In this document: one piece after another, positions 27,006-39,379 of the stretch
Layout: each line of letters begins with the position of its first letter
Position numbering within the stretch: the first letter of the stretch is position 1
From: Monoplex corrugatus
Lineage: Eukaryota; Mollusca; Gastropoda; Littorinimorpha; Ranellidae
Direction of reading: 5' to 3'
NCBI GenBank assembly: GCA_030674185.1
Contig: CM060312.1
Span: 57,934,402 to 57,998,401, forward strand
DNA length: 64,000 nt
Notes under the pieces: model-generated
The model's input: the letters and a program-made list of their open reading frames with translations, nothing else
Told to the model about the DNA's origin: nothing
The model's database searches: none
Position numbers and translations under genes: made by a program

Positions 27006-27212
27006 GTGCTGGCAATGGGAAAGTGGATGTTGTCATCCTGGACCCCCATGGCCGCAAGGACACGGTGCGACCCAGCGTGCAGCTCGTTACGGACAAGGAC
27101 TCCACATACCTGGTGGAGTATGTCACCATTGACCAGGGTCTGCATTCCGTCAATGTCTTCTTCGCTGGCTCCCAGATCCCTAACAGTCCCTTTGGCGTGC
27201 AGGTGGCACCAC
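27006..27212 (+). CDS. Filamin exon 6: rest of Ig repeat 2
   Basis: Phase 1 at both ends (gtgtgacag| ... CCAC|gtaagt). It encodes GAGNGKVDVVILDPHGRKD through IPNSPFGVQVAP, completing repeat 2. A 7.9-kb intron, the longest complete one here, follows. Confidence 0.94.
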
Positions 27213-28959
27213 GTAAGTTGATTACCTTGTTGTTATAAGTTGTAGTTGTTAGGTTTCTTGGCTGTAGGTTGCAAGGTGTGTCTGTGAGCATAGTTTTTTG
27301 AGGTGGTAAAAAAGCTACGCTCGAGCTTTGGTTTGGTAAATAGATTTATCATTTGTATCATGGAGTTTAGTTTATTGTTTTTGTAGCATTCATTAAATTT
27401 GTAGAACACTGCTTGGGGTTGGGATGGTTGGGTGTGAGGAGGCAGTAGTATTTATTTTTTCTTTTTCGTTTCATACAAAATAAATGTTTTTGTGGTCAGA
27501 ATTTCTTCATTGATATTTTGTCATGCTGTTTTTAATGTTTAAAATCTAATTCTTTGTGACACTTTTGTTTGCAGTTTCTTTTAAACTGTTGCTGTGATAA
27601 GTTAGTTTAATTTTGCTAGTAATTGAAGACATTTCTGGCCAGGTTAATTTTTATTGTTGTTTTTTTCTAACCATCCTTATCTCCCCTTTTCTTCACCATT
27701 ATTAACTCTGAAAGTTTCCTTCGATCAAAATTTTTTTTTCTAAATTGCTGCTTTTTTCCTCTTCGTTTCTTTTTGTTTAAAATGTGATGTTTTAGAGTTG
27801 ACTTAGTTTAGGTCCAGTTATGTTAAAGTTGATCAGGACGGTATAGACTCACAGCATGACATTGTATTATGCTATACCTGTATTTGCTTCAAGTAAATTT
27901 ACACACTACTTTAGAGGTTTAGCCCAATCATTAACTTGTTTACTTTTGTCTATTTTTGTCATGTGGTTGTATGAAAAGCCTGATGTACACCTTGTAGAAA
28001 TATATGAATTATGTATTGTAGAAATGTGTTCTGTTCTGAAATTGGGACATATTCTAAGACATAGATGATACGTAGTATTGCTCAAATGTATAGAAATATA
28101 CGCATAGAAATATCTGGCAAAATAAGAAAGCATCAGACAATCATAGCAGATTTGAAATGTGCATGTTCAGAAAATTAGATTACTTCATAGTGGCAGATGA
28201 ATTTTAACAGTTAAGAATTTTCAATTTTCAAGATGTTTTGGGAGGGTGGGTTGGAGGTGGAGTATATTTCTTTTTATTCAGTTTAGTGTTGCATTTCTGA
28301 TAACAAAACATATTATGCGATTTGCACTGTTCTTTTGTCAGAAAATATGATTTCTGACTTTAGATAGATTTTTTTCCCATACAATACTTTAATAAGTTTT
28401 AAGATATCTGCTTTTGAAGTTTGTTCAGCAGAACTTGGTATTAAGTCAATGATGCAACAAGCATATTTAATACCATGTTGTTTAGTTGTATCAGAATTTG
28501 TTATGCATCCTCTACATTCAGGGTTTGTGTAATGATTTCTTTTAGTGTTTTAAGATGATGCAGCAGCTGCAGTTTTGTTTAATCTCATGATGTTTTTGTT
28601 GGGTTTGTTCCAGTGATCAGTGAGTAGATCGCTTTGCATTAGTGTCATGGTAGTTACTCTGTGTTGTAGTAGCTGCATTTTGCTTGCTTTGTACTTTTTT
28701 TTTTTACCTCTGCCTGCCAAGATGTACAACTAGTCTGTGACATAGCCGTTTGATTACCATAGTACGGAGATGTTGTCAACTTAAAGTCCATTATTATAGA
28801 CTTGAACCCCAACTGTAATCAGGGTGTAAGCTTATGTCGTTGTAACTTTGTTGTAACACAGTCTTATGAAGTCCATTTTTGTTAACCTAGTTCCTAATAA
28901 AGATCATTTTTGTCAACTTTGTATTGAGGTTCATTTTTGAAAACCTTCTCTGTGATGAG

Positions 28960-30090
28960 GTTCAGTTTTGTAAATTTGACGAGGCCCGTTGTTGTAAAAA
29001 TTGTTGGTGCCGAGGTCCGTTGTAAACTTTGTGATGAGGTGTGTTGTTGTAAACTGTGTCCCTGATGAGGTGTGTTGTTGTAAACTGTGTCCGTGATGAG
29101 GTATGTTGTTGTAAACTGTGTCCCTGATGAGGTGTGTTGTGTAAACTATGTCCTGATGAGTGTGTTTTGTAAACTATGTCCGTGATGAGGTGTGTTGTTG
29201 TAAACTGTCCCTGATGAGGTGTCGTCGTAAAGTGTGTCCCTCATGAGGAGTGTTGTAAACTGTGTCCGTGATGAAGTGTGTTGTTGTAAACTGTGTCCGT
29301 GATGAGGTGTGTTGTTGTAAACTGTGTCCCTGATGAGGTGTGTTGTTGTAAACTGTGTCCGTGATGAGGTGTGTTGTTGTAAACTGTGTCTGTGGCCTGA
29401 TGAGGTGTGTTGTTGTAAACTGTGTCCGTGATGAGGTGTGTTGTTGTAAACTGTGTCCCTGATGAGGTGGTGTTGTTGTAAACTGTGTCCCTGATGAGGT
29501 GGTTTGTAACTGGTCTGATGGTGTGTGTTAAACTGTGTCCCTGATGAGGTGTGTTGTTGTAAACTGTGTCTGTGATGAGGTGTGTTATATAAACTGTGTT
29601 CCTGATGAGGTGTGTTGTTGTAAACGTGTCCGTGATGAGGTGTGTTGTTGTAAACTGTGTCTGTGATGTGTGTTGTTGTAAACTGAGTCTGTGATGAGGT
29701 GTGTTTTTGTAAACTATGTCCGTGATGAGGTGTGTTGTTGTAAACTGTCCCTGATGAGGTGTGTTGTTGTAAACTGTGTCTTGATGAGGTGTGTTGTTGT
29801 AAACTGTGTCCATGATGAGGTGTGTTGTTGTAAACTGTAACCCTGATGAAGTGTGTTGTTGTAAACTGTAATCCTGATGAGGTGTGTTGTTGTAAACTGT
29901 AATCCTGATGAGGTGTGTTGTTGTAAACTGTGTCCCTGATAAAGTGTGTTGTAAACTGTGTTCCTGATGAGGTGTGTTATAAACTTTGTCTGGGAATAGG
30001 TCCATTGTTATAAAGTTTGTCCCTGAGATCTGTTGTGCCTGTGATGAGATCCATTGTCGTAAACTTTGTCCCTGATAAGGTTCATAGTTG
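28960..30090 (+). repeat. 31-bp minisatellite in intron 6
   Basis: The unit is ctgatgaggtgtgttgttgt + aaactgtgtcc, over 25 copies, with degenerate edges from about 28850. The minus strand stays open for 254 codons only because the unit has no stop in any frame; I do not call it coding. Confidence 0.95.
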
Positions 30091-31581
30091 TAAATAAAGT
30101 CAGTGTTTGAAATGTACTTAAAAATTAAAGATGAAGAATTAACAAGAGCATGAAAGTTTTGTAGTTGAGTCTTTGTTTTACTTAATTTGTTTCATCACTG
30201 ACAGCATGGTTTCTACAGTTTGTATGAATTAATCTATCAGGATAATTTTTTTTAAATTGACTTTTCTACACATTAATTATAACGCTTATGTCTATAACTA
30301 TATAGCATACAGAAGCATAGGGTTATGAGAATAAATTCCACAACTTGCAGCAGAGAAATTTGTATGAAGGCTTTGGACCAGGAGTTGCTACCATATCCAT
30401 TGTATAACTTCAAATCTATTTTCAAAATTTTGTATGATAAAACTATACTTGTATCCTTTAACTTCAATATGATAATGGGCAAGTTGCGTTCATTTTAGAA
30501 AAAAAAGTATCGCTACATTTTACAGTATGCAGCGGGTAAAAAGGTGCTCATGATTTGTTTGTCTTCTTGTTGTTGTATTTAAGTGTAACCAGAGAGAACT
30601 GTGGCAGTAAAATATTGACTTGCCATGGCTGTGCTTTGCAGTTTCAGGTGTACTACCTGATACTGATAATGACGCTTGTGAGTTTTCATATCAGTTTGAG
30701 CTTTCAGCAAGAAAGTATTGCTTAATTCATGAAATAACATTACTGTACAGAGCGGCTCATCTCAGTCATTCAACATTCTTGGTTAATTCATCCATCTTTC
30801 AATTAATAAAGAACACACTGGTTTAATCTTCATTGCAAAGAAACATTCAGCTGTCATGGTGTAATTATTAATCAATGTGCCCTCCCATTAATATAGAAAA
30901 CTAGTTTTAATGTTCAGTGTGAGGTACACTCATGATTTGGTTCTTGATCACTTAATGTGTCTTTCGGTTTATAAAACAAATGATGCTTTTAATCTCGGGT
31001 GTAAGGCAACACATGTTTGGATTTTGTATTTTCCTTATGGTGATCATGATGATTTCCCTTCACTTTGGTCTTCATGTGTGTCTGTCTTAGTTGTCTACTT
31101 TTCCTCCTAATTTTGACCTGTTAGTTCCTTGTGTAATGTTGCAGTCACTGTTGTCAGAATCTAACCTTTTCTTTAATGTCATCTTTTTCTTCTGTGCATT
31201 GTACCGGGTAGTAACACTGGTATTTTGTTCCATCTTTATTTTCCTTTTCATATGGGTTTTTTTTCTCTCTCTCACTTTTTCCTGATAAAAGTGAATCAGT
31301 ATAGATGACCCATGTTGTGTCTGTAAAAAAACCTGCCTTAGGCAAGGTTTGTGATGGATCTTTACCAAATTTGCATTTTTTGGAGCCATCATACAAAAAA
31401 GAAATTAACATATTAATTTTAATGGCATGTTTTTTTTTATACTCAGGTCAGTGTGAATAAAAAATTTGAAATATTTTCAGCAAGAAAATTTTTTGTATGT
31501 GTAGATGAAGTTTGTTTAAGGATGTTTTTGGTCAAATTGTGTAACAAAAATATGTGACTGGAATTTTAATACAGTTCACAG

Positions 31582-31791
31582 CCAAAACATGCCTGCCTTA
31601 TAACAGAAAAGACAGATTGTTAGTAAATCTTGGTCAGCAATTTTATGTTCTTTCTTCCACTACTTACACTGTTATTAGCACCCCTGAAAACATGCCTGCC
31701 TGATAATGGAAAAGACAGGTTGTTAGTAAATCTTGGTCAGTGATTTTATGTTCTTTCTTCCACTACTTACACTGTTACCAGCACCCCTGTT
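31582..31791 (+). repeat. Two-copy direct repeat (about 103 bp) in intron 6
   Basis: aacatgcctgcct, gttagtaaatcttggtcag, ttatgttctttcttccact and acttacactgtta recur, ending agcacccctg in both. Confidence 0.9.
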
Positions 31792-32134
31792 ATGACTCCA
31801 GATGATCCTTGAGCAAAGTTTCATGCAGACAACAGCAGTTGTTGTCATTTTCTTAATGCAAATATTTTTTAAAGTAGCTAACATGCAACTTTTTTTTGCT
31901 GACCAGATGAGAGCAATGTAAACCACTCCTTTATCCTTGCACTGTGCTTTTACATGATTTCTCAATGTGAACTGTTAAACCCATTCATATTTCTTCACAT
32001 CCCTCTTTCTTTGCTCTTTCATGTCATTTCTAATTCTTGGTCTTCCTTCTCCTCCCTGTGGTATGAACATTTTTGTGTGTGTGTATATGTACACTCCCAT
32101 TTGTCATCTTGTGCATTACTGTATTAGACATCAT

Positions 32135-32137
<3 letters not shown>

Positions 32138-32210
<73 letters not shown>

Positions 32211-32252
32211 TGGTGCGTGTGTGTGTGTATGCATGCATGTGTGTGTGTGTGA

Positions 32253-32296
<44 letters not shown>

Positions 32297-32382
32297 CCCC
32301 ATGTGTTAATGTGTGTGCTTGCATGTGTAGTTGTAGAAGACAGTTTGTTTTGGAAGTTTGGTCTACAAAGGTGCCAACACAC

Positions 32383-32434
<52 letters not shown>

Positions 32435-32441
32435 ACACACA

Positions 32442-32472
<31 letters not shown>

Positions 32473-32476
32473 CACA
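32138..32476 (+). repeat. (TG)n and (CA)n in inverted arrangement
   Basis: tg tract 32138-32295 and ca tract 32382-32476 could pair with each other in the transcript. Confidence 0.95.
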
Positions 32477-33017
32477 TTCAACTAATTTGCTCAAAATTTC
32501 CGTTCTTCTCATGCTTCCTTTTTCCTTTTCCTGTATCGTTTCCCCCAGCCCCTCCCTTTGATTTTGTTTTTCCTTTGATAGATTCACAAACAACTTATTG
32601 TTTACATTTCCAAGCTCAGTAGTGATAATGGTTCTCTGTAAATAATTGTCTTTTGTATTCTGCTTCTGTTGTTGCGTGCACGCTATTTGTCGATGTATTT
32701 GTCAAGTGTATCGAGCATTGACCCAGTACTGCGAACATGATAATTTAAAGATGTACCTGATTGCAAAAGAGCCTTCTTATGTTGTGTTTTACATTGTAAC
32801 TGTGCTTTTGTGGATATTTTCTGCATTGTTCTTGATGTTTGTGTGTGAGGGGAGGATGGGGTGAAGATAACTTTGTCAAAGGATTTTGCCAGATCCATGT
32901 TATGTATACCCTCCAGCAAGGAATTGGGATCCCATTTGTAAATTTGAAATAAGCATGAACCGTTTTAAAAAGCCCTTGGGGTAGTCGTTTCACTGCCAGA
33001 AAAGGGGGATTTTGATG

Positions 33018-33021
33018 TGTG

Positions 33022-33089
<68 letters not shown>
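33018..33089 (+). repeat. (TG)n microsatellite
   Basis: Pure tg run. Confidence 0.95.
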
Positions 33090-33093
<4 letters not shown>

Positions 33094-33360
33094 GAGAAAT
33101 AGATTTAGTCCATGGTGTGTTGCGTGTGTGTGTGCGTTTGTGCATGGATGTAAGAGAGAAATGGAGACATTTTAAGAATTAGATAACTTTATTTTAATTG
33201 GTCATCTCTAGACTATTCAGCAGGTAGGGTATGTGTGTTTTAATTTGTTATTGGGTTATCTATAAACTGATTTTTTATAAGAATGAAATGAATTATACAC
33301 AGAAGATATGATCATTCAAAAATGTCGTAGTATCTTCTAAACGTTCAGGAAACTGAATTC

Positions 33361-33550
33361 TTAACCCTTTGACTTATGCACCTTATCCACCAACAGAAAA
33401 TCTTAACCCTTTGACTCCCTCACCCCATCCACCAGCTTCCTGCAGGAAACTGGCGGGTAGTGTGATGGAGTCAAAGGGTTAAATTTTTGCTTTGCTAGCA
33501 TGATTGACAATGCAGTATGCTGTAGACAGGGTGCGGAAGGCAAAGGGTTA
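33361..33550. mobile_element. Nested palindromic TTAA MITE, copy B
   Basis: Outer ends TTAACCCTTTGACT and GCAAAGGGTTA, inner palindrome 33403-33482. Shares the tttgctttgctagcatg stretch with copies C, D and G. In intron 6. Confidence 0.85.
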
Positions 33551-34021
33551 TGATAGAAAGTGCTGTATATTTTAAGGGCTGCACTATATGATATACAAAT
33601 GGTAGGTCAATCTTTTCTTTCCTCACACTATCCACAAGCTTCTTTTATCCGTGTATGATTTTAAACAGCCTTTTCTTGCAAAAATATGATCAGGGTGTTT
33701 GTATTCAAATGTTCATTAATAGTATTTGTTATCTGGATGTACATGAAGTTGTTATCTGGATGTACATGTAAGTGTAGTATAATTTACTATTAGATGTGCT
33801 GCATTCTGTGTTGTTCTGTGTGGTTTTTTTTTATTTTATTTAATTTCTCTATTCTGAAGTTATTTAAATTTCATGAATTGTTTTAACAATTGTGGGTTCA
33901 TTACACATTTTATTAGAAGAATTAACTGTGTCTGTGATTGGTAAATGATTCAGTAATCACTTGCATCAGTTATGACAGCTTAAGGTTTGGAAACATAAAA
34001 GCAATAATAATGATAATGTGG

Positions 34022-34445
34022 AGTGTTGTACTAGTAGTCAAAGCAACTACGGATGCTTGAAACGTGGGTTCAGATCATGGATGGGACCAGGATTGTTCTC
34101 CGCCACCACTAAATCTTAAGTGATGGGTTAGTTGCTAGTCGTTTGGATGAGACGATAAACAAAAATCCCAGGTGCAGGATGCACTCAGCGAATGTTGAAG
34201 ATCCCATGGCATGGAATTGTGCTTGGCAACATTCTACAGACAAATCCACTTTGATAAATACATTGAAATGTACACATACAGAAGAACAAAGTTCTTGAAT
34301 AGATGCCGCACTCTGAAGATACCTTCTCCTTTGGGAAAAGCAGCCCTAATTTCACCACTGTGGTGATACCTTCTCCTTTGGGAAAAGCTGCCCTAATTTC
34401 ACATGGCGAATCTATTGTGATAAAAAAGAAATAAATATAAATAAT
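34022..34445 (+). mobile_element. SINE-like repeat (intron 6)
   Basis: The head includes a B-box-like gggttcagatcatg. The body (gtttggatgagacgataaac, gcaggatgcactcagcgaatg, tccactttgataaata) recalls a repeat I associate from memory with gastropod genomes. A short internal segment (gataccttctcctttgggaa and following) is duplicated at 34317 and 34366. Confidence 0.65.
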
Positions 34446-34609
34446 TGTAATAGGGTCCAATTTATCTGTTAATAAGATACAGTGTAAAGTGTGTTGAACG
34501 CATTTTTCCTTTTTTTTTAATTAGAGCATTCAAATTTTTCTTGGGTGTGTGTATGCGCTTTGTTTTGCCCATGCTATGCAGAGGACATATTGCCATGCAG
34601 TCTGCGTAT

Positions 34610-34920
34610 TTGTGTTAGGTGAGGCTGCGTGCTCGATGTTTTGATGTTTTCATAATCCAGCCACTGACGTGATGTACAGGGTCTTTAATGTATGTAGTTG
34701 ACATTCTGCATACATATATGCATAAAGGAGGAGAGGGGTAGGCACTGGCAGGACTGCACACGAACGTGGGAGATCCAAGAATTGTCCATTCTCCCACCAA
34801 GAGGGTTGTCTAGCTGGGTTGAATCCAGCACTGGAAGTTTGATATTTTCCCACTTGACATATGAATGATATGTACTGGTATATGTTTTTAGCCTCTCTGG
34901 TAGCTCCCGTGGCTGAGGCC
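34610..34920 (-). mobile_element. SINE-like repeat, uninterrupted copy (intron 6)
   Basis: Shares gtctttaatgtatg, tatgcataaagg, ggcaggactgcacac and the gagatc-aagaattgtcc to tggttgaatccag segment with 42337-42790. The gttgaatccag motif reads as a reversed B box, so the element lies on the minus strand. It serves as the empty site for MITE copy D. Confidence 0.7.
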
Positions 34921-35133
34921 TGTTTCATTACTAGTGTAAGTCAATGTGTTTTGTTTGTTTTTTTTACTAGTTTTGAACAATGTTAGGTTACCATTTGAGA
35001 ATATTACATGTGCCTAGTTTGGTCAGTTTTGAAATATCAGTTTTCAGTATCATTAGTACTAGTTTTCAGACAAAAAGTTTAGAAAATCATTTGATGCCCA
35101 GTTTTTAACATTCTGTGATGCATGTACTTGCAG

Positions 35134-35271
35134 CCTCCAATGCTAAGGCATGCTACGCTACTGGTCGTGGAATACAGCCTCGTGGGGTGAGAGTGAAGGA
35201 CAGAGCAGTTTTCTATGTTCACACCAAGGGTGCTGGAGACGGTGAGGTGGCTGTTCAGATCATCGGGCCTG
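35134..35271 (+). CDS. Filamin exon 7: first half of Ig repeat 3
   Basis: Phase 1 at both ends (gtacttgcag| ... CCTG|gtgagt). It encodes AKACYATGRGIQPRGVRVK and HTKGAGDGEVAVQIIGPG. The Gly-Arg-Gly-x-Gln-Pro start instead of Gly-Pro-Gly is also seen in vertebrate filamin repeat 3, which supports one-to-one numbering here. Confidence 0.94.
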
Positions 35272-35801
35272 GTGAGTGTTTTTTGACATGTCTTGTATTG
35301 AAGATATAAGAGATATGACCTGTGTTTTTGTGTGTGGTGTGTGTGTGTGTGTTTTGTGTGGTGTGTGTGTGATGTGTGTGTGTGTGTGTGTGAGTGGTGG
35401 GTGATGGTATGTGCATGGATGTGTATGTGAATATTTGTCCATTTGGGAACAGAACAAACTATGATCATCTGTTCCTAGATCGTTACATGTGTGACCCTGT
35501 GGGTATCTGCAGATTCATAGGTCTGATCAGATATGAACCATTTTGGGAGTCAAAATGATTGAATGGGTTCAGATATATTTTGTGATCATTTTTGGATAAA
35601 ATGTGAATCAAATTTTGGTGAAATCTTTGGTTAAATAGAAAGTGTGCTTAATCATGACTAATAATGTGACTAGCTTGTTATGATAACATATTTGCTAGCT
35701 TGTGTTAGGCTCTGGCTAGCAAGGAGAAGATGGGATGGTTGACTTTGTGTGTAGATAAAAGTCTGATGCAGAGATAGAAAGACTGAAAAGAATTGATATA
35801 A

Positions 35802-35990
35802 TTAACCCTTTGACTCTCACAATTCATCAACTGTGAAAACATAATCCTTTAACTTCCTCACCCTATCTACCAGCTTCCTGCAGGAAGTTGGTGGATAGGG
35901 TGAGGAAGTCAGGGAGTCAAGTGTTTGCTTTGCTAGCATGTTCGACAATGTAGGATACTGGTGGACAGGGTGCAGGAGTCGAAGGATTAA
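35802..35990. mobile_element. Nested palindromic TTAA MITE, copy C
   Basis: Same architecture, more diverged; inner palindrome from about 35841. In intron 7. Confidence 0.8.
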
Positions 35991-36134
35991 ACCTGAATCA
36001 TAAAATATGACTCAGAATAGGACGGGATGGATGATTAGTGTGGAGATAAAAAGTTGGAACGCAGAGAAAGAAAAACTGAAAAGAATTGATATAATTAAAC
36101 CCCGATAATGAAATACGACCAAAACTTTTAACAG

Positions 36135-36398
36135 GTGGCATGGAGGAAAAATGTCAGATGAAGAAGCTGTCAGACCAGCCGGATGTGTGGGAATGTGTGT
36201 ACACCCCATCCAAACAAGGCAACTACATCATCAACGTGACTTTTGGAGAGCAGCACATTTCCAAGAGCCCCTTCAAGATTGAGGTGGGCCCCACATGGAA
36301 CAGCAAGATCAGAGCTTACGGGCCAGGTCTGGAGGGGGGCGTAGTGAACCAGAAGGCCATCTTCACTGTTGACACCAATGGAGAGACCGGTGCTCTTG
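36135..36398 (+). CDS. Filamin exon 8: end of repeat 3, start of repeat 4
   Basis: Phase 1 at both ends (tttaacag| ... CTTG|gtcagt). It holds the second half of repeat 3 (WECVYTPSKQGNYIINVTF, ISKSPFKIEVGP) and the opening of repeat 4 (IRAYGPGLEGGVVNQKAIFT). Confidence 0.94.
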
Positions 36399-36629
36399 GT
36401 CAGTTTGCATGTTTTCTCGTCGCCGTCATTTGTTTTTGTGTGTGTGTTGGTGGGGTGGGCGGGCGGGGGGATGGGTGTGTGTGTGCGCGCGCGCGTGAGC
36501 TCTGTGTGTATTTGTGTGTATGTGTGTGTGCATGCGTGTGTGCGCACGTGCTCACATGCTCACATGTGTGTTCATGTGTGTGTGCGCGCACATGTGTGTG
36601 TTATTCTAAAATCTACGGTAATACTTTTT

Positions 36630-37535
36630 GATGGCAGCAGTTCATTACTGTGTGCCACGGCAGTTTATATATGTTATTGTTATGTGTGTCACAGCAGTTT
36701 ATGTTATTATTACTGTGTGTCCAAGAGTTTGTGTTGTTATTATGTGTGCCACAACAGTTTATGTGCTGTTATATGTGCCACAACAGTTTACATGGTGTTG
36801 GTATATGTGCCACAGCAGTTTATGTGTTATTATTGTGTGCCACAGCAGTTTGTCTTGTTATTATGTGTGTCACAGCAATTCATATGTTATGTGTGCGACA
36901 GCAGTTTATGTGTTATTAGTGTGCCACAACAGTTTATGTTGTTATTATGTGTGCCACAGCAGTTTGTGTTATTATTTGCGCGCCACGGCAGTTTATGTGT
37001 TATTATTAGTGTGCCACAACAGTTTGTCTTGTTATTATGTGTGCCACAGCAGTTTATGTGTTATTATTGTGTGCCACAGCAGTTTATGTGTTATTATTGT
37101 GTGCCACAGCAGTTTATGTGTTATTATGTGTGCCACAGCAGTTTGTGTTATTATTTGCGCGCCACGGCAGTTTATGTGTTATTAGTGTGCCACAACAGTT
37201 TATGTGTTATTACTGTATGCCCAAGAGTTTGTGTGTTATTATGTGTGCCACAGCAGTTTGTGTTATTATTTGTGCGCCACGGCAGTTTATGTGTTATTAT
37301 TAGTGTGCCACAACAGTTTATGTGTTATTACTGTATGCCCAAGAGTTTGTGTGTTATTATGTGTGCCACAGCAGGTTATGTGTTATTACTGTGTGCCACA
37401 ACAGTTTGTGTTGTTATGATGTGTGCCACAACAGGTTTTGTTATGTTGCCACAGCAGTTTATGTGTTGTTGTTATGTGTGCCACAGCAGTTTATATCTTG
37501 TTATTACTCTGTGCCCAAGAGTTTGCGTGTTATTT
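36630..37535 (+). repeat. About 30-bp minisatellite filling intron 8
   Basis: The unit is gtgtgccacagcagtttatg + tgttattatt, with variants carrying ccaagagtttg or gcgcgccacggcag. It produces a 392-codon open frame out of phase with exon 8. Confidence 0.95.
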
Positions 37536-37639
37536 TTCACTATTTGATAGTTAATACGACATTTGTTCAAGAAAATTGCTTTTTCCCCCCTGTATCTGAT
37601 AGTTAATAAAGTGCTCCTATCTCACTTCATGCATCACAG

Positions 37640-37830
37640 GCTTCTCCATCGAAGGCCCTTCTCAGGCCCAGATTGACTGTAAGGATAATGGAGATGGCTC
37701 AGCTGATGTGTGGTACTTGCCCACCATGCCTGGTGAATATGCTGTTCACGTTTTGTGCAACGACCAGGACATCCCCAACTCCCCCTTCATGGCCGACATC
37801 AAACCTGCCGCTGACTTTGATGCTGAGAAG
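37640..37830 (+). CDS. Filamin exon 9: end of repeat 4, start of repeat 5
   Basis: Enters in phase 1 after gcatcacag and leaves in phase 0 at GAGAAG|gtgagc. It encodes [20 protein letters not shown], then [20 protein letters not shown] closing repeat 4, and the linker DFDAEK into repeat 5. Confidence 0.94.
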
Positions 37831-37871
37831 GTGAGCTGTGGCCATGATGATGTTAAACTGTGTGAAATTAT

Positions 37872-37875
37872 GTGT

Positions 37876-37972
<97 letters not shown>
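37872..37972 (+). repeat. (GA)n followed by (TG)n
   Basis: Compound microsatellite 42 bp after exon 9. Confidence 0.95.
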
Positions 37973-37973
<1 letters not shown>

Positions 37974-38251
37974 TACTTGATTTTTTAGACTTTGGAGTTT
38001 GAATGACCAAAAGATACACTTTATGTGATGTGATATTTGTAAGATATAGTAGGTTTGGTTATTTAAGGCTGTCAAGATAAGATGGAACGGTGAATTGGTT
38101 TACAAAGGGAAATCACAAAGAAGACAAGAGAAGTATACTGAAATAGTAAAAGCATAAACAGATGAACTGACTGTATTGTAACTTTTTCCCTGGGTGGATA
38201 CTATGTGTTGCATGAATGAACCTGTGCATTTAAGTCTTGAAAATCAAAACA

Positions 38252-38256
38252 CAGTG

Positions 38257-38345
<89 letters not shown>
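38252..38345 (+). repeat. (TG)n microsatellite
   Basis: tg run with one ttt break. Confidence 0.95.
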
Positions 38346-38347
<2 letters not shown>

Positions 38348-38544
38348 AGGGAAATAGGGTTGGAGGGGGAAGCATCAATGCATGCAAGGTAGTATGGAAA
38401 ACTGAGGCAGCAGATCTGCATTTGAATTACCACAGCATATTTCCTCACAAACTAAGCAGATTGTGAATTTGGACAGTACATTTTTTCACTGAATGAACAT
38501 TACATAATACATAAGTATAAACGTTTGTAATTTACACAGTGAGT

Positions 38545-39096
38545 CAGAGAGATCCCCCCCCCCCCCCCCTGTGGGGATGCTGGGGGCTTTTTCAGTATGA
38601 ATAGTATCCCCACTTTCTAGAAATTCTGTGCCAGAAATTTCCTCTTTCCCGTCACTCCCTTTGTTTCTTCCTCTTTTGCTTTCTGTCATTTCTTCCTGTC
38701 ATTTTCTGCCTTTCTGGTCCATTCACCTGTATGTCTTTGATAAAGTCTAACATGCTTTCTCTTGGGATTGATAATTGGATACATGTGTTAAGTGCTTTTG
38801 CACTAGGGATATCAGATATACGGAAGCAATTTCAGGTAATTTAGGCCCGTTTTTATGTTTTAGTGTCCTCCTTAATTATGTTTAAATTTGTATTCAGGTT
38901 GTTTTTTAAGTCCCCAGTGCGATAAATTGGATGGTATGGTCAACGCCAGGGGCATCTCCTTAGATTATGTGGGTGAATGCATTGATATGTGTACTTAATT
39001 TTCTTTTCCTATTTTTCTGTTAAAGTATAGTGTGTTTTGAACTGGTTTATAGCCCTGATATGGCTCTATGCAGTCAGCTGGGCTTCAAACAACGAT
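38545..39096 (+). mobile_element. SINE-like repeat with AAC/AAT tail, full copy 1 (intron 9)
   Basis: About 550 bp, alignable by eye along its length to 53300-53860 (shared: gaaattctgtgcc/tag, attttctgcctt, ataattgg, tccccagtgcgataaattgg, atctccttagattatgtg, ctgatatggctctatgcagtc). It ends in ttcaaacaacgataacaac, just before exon 10. Confidence 0.8.
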
Positions 39097-39121
39097 AACA
39101 ACTTAAAGAGATTGTCAACAG

Positions 39122-39379
39122 GTGATAGCCAAGGGACCAGGCTTGGAGAAGAACGGGGCTGCCCCAAACAAGTGGGCTGAATTCACGGTAGATACGACCT
39201 TGGCTGGCAAAGCCCCACTGGTCATCACGGCCATGGATATAGACTACAAGCCTCTGGACGTACAGGTGAAGGACAACCGTGACGGAACCTACTCCTGCCG
39301 CTACATGCCCACGCGTCCTGTGAAACACACCATCACTATCACCTTTGGTGGTGTTGGTATTCCCAACAGTCCTTTCAGG
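39122..39379 (+). CDS. Filamin exon 10: Ig repeat 5
   Basis: 86 codons, phase 0 at both ends (attgtcaacag| ... TTCAGG|gtcagt). It carries nearly all of repeat 5, from VIAKGPGLEKNGAAPNK through KDNRDGTYSCRYMPTRPVKH to VGIPNSPFR. Its acceptor lies about 25 bp after the AAC/AAT tail of a SINE-like repeat (38545-39096). Confidence 0.95.

Larger units (their letters stand above)
27213..35133 (+). other. Intron 6
   Basis: 7.9 kb. Holds the 31-bp minisatellite, the 103-bp duplication, two (TG)/(CA) tracts (32138-32295 and 32382-32476), (TG)n at 33018-33089, MITE copy B and two SINE-like repeats. 27300-28850 and 30100-31570 look unique and AT-rich with no exon seen. Confidence 0.8.

Noticed and set aside
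29241..30005. 254-codon open frame on the - strand
   Set aside because: Product of the 31-bp minisatellite; no flanking exon or conserved domain.
36369..37547. 392-codon open frame on the + strand
   Set aside because: It is the 30-bp minisatellite of intron 8 plus a TG tract, out of phase with exon 8 and without protein character.
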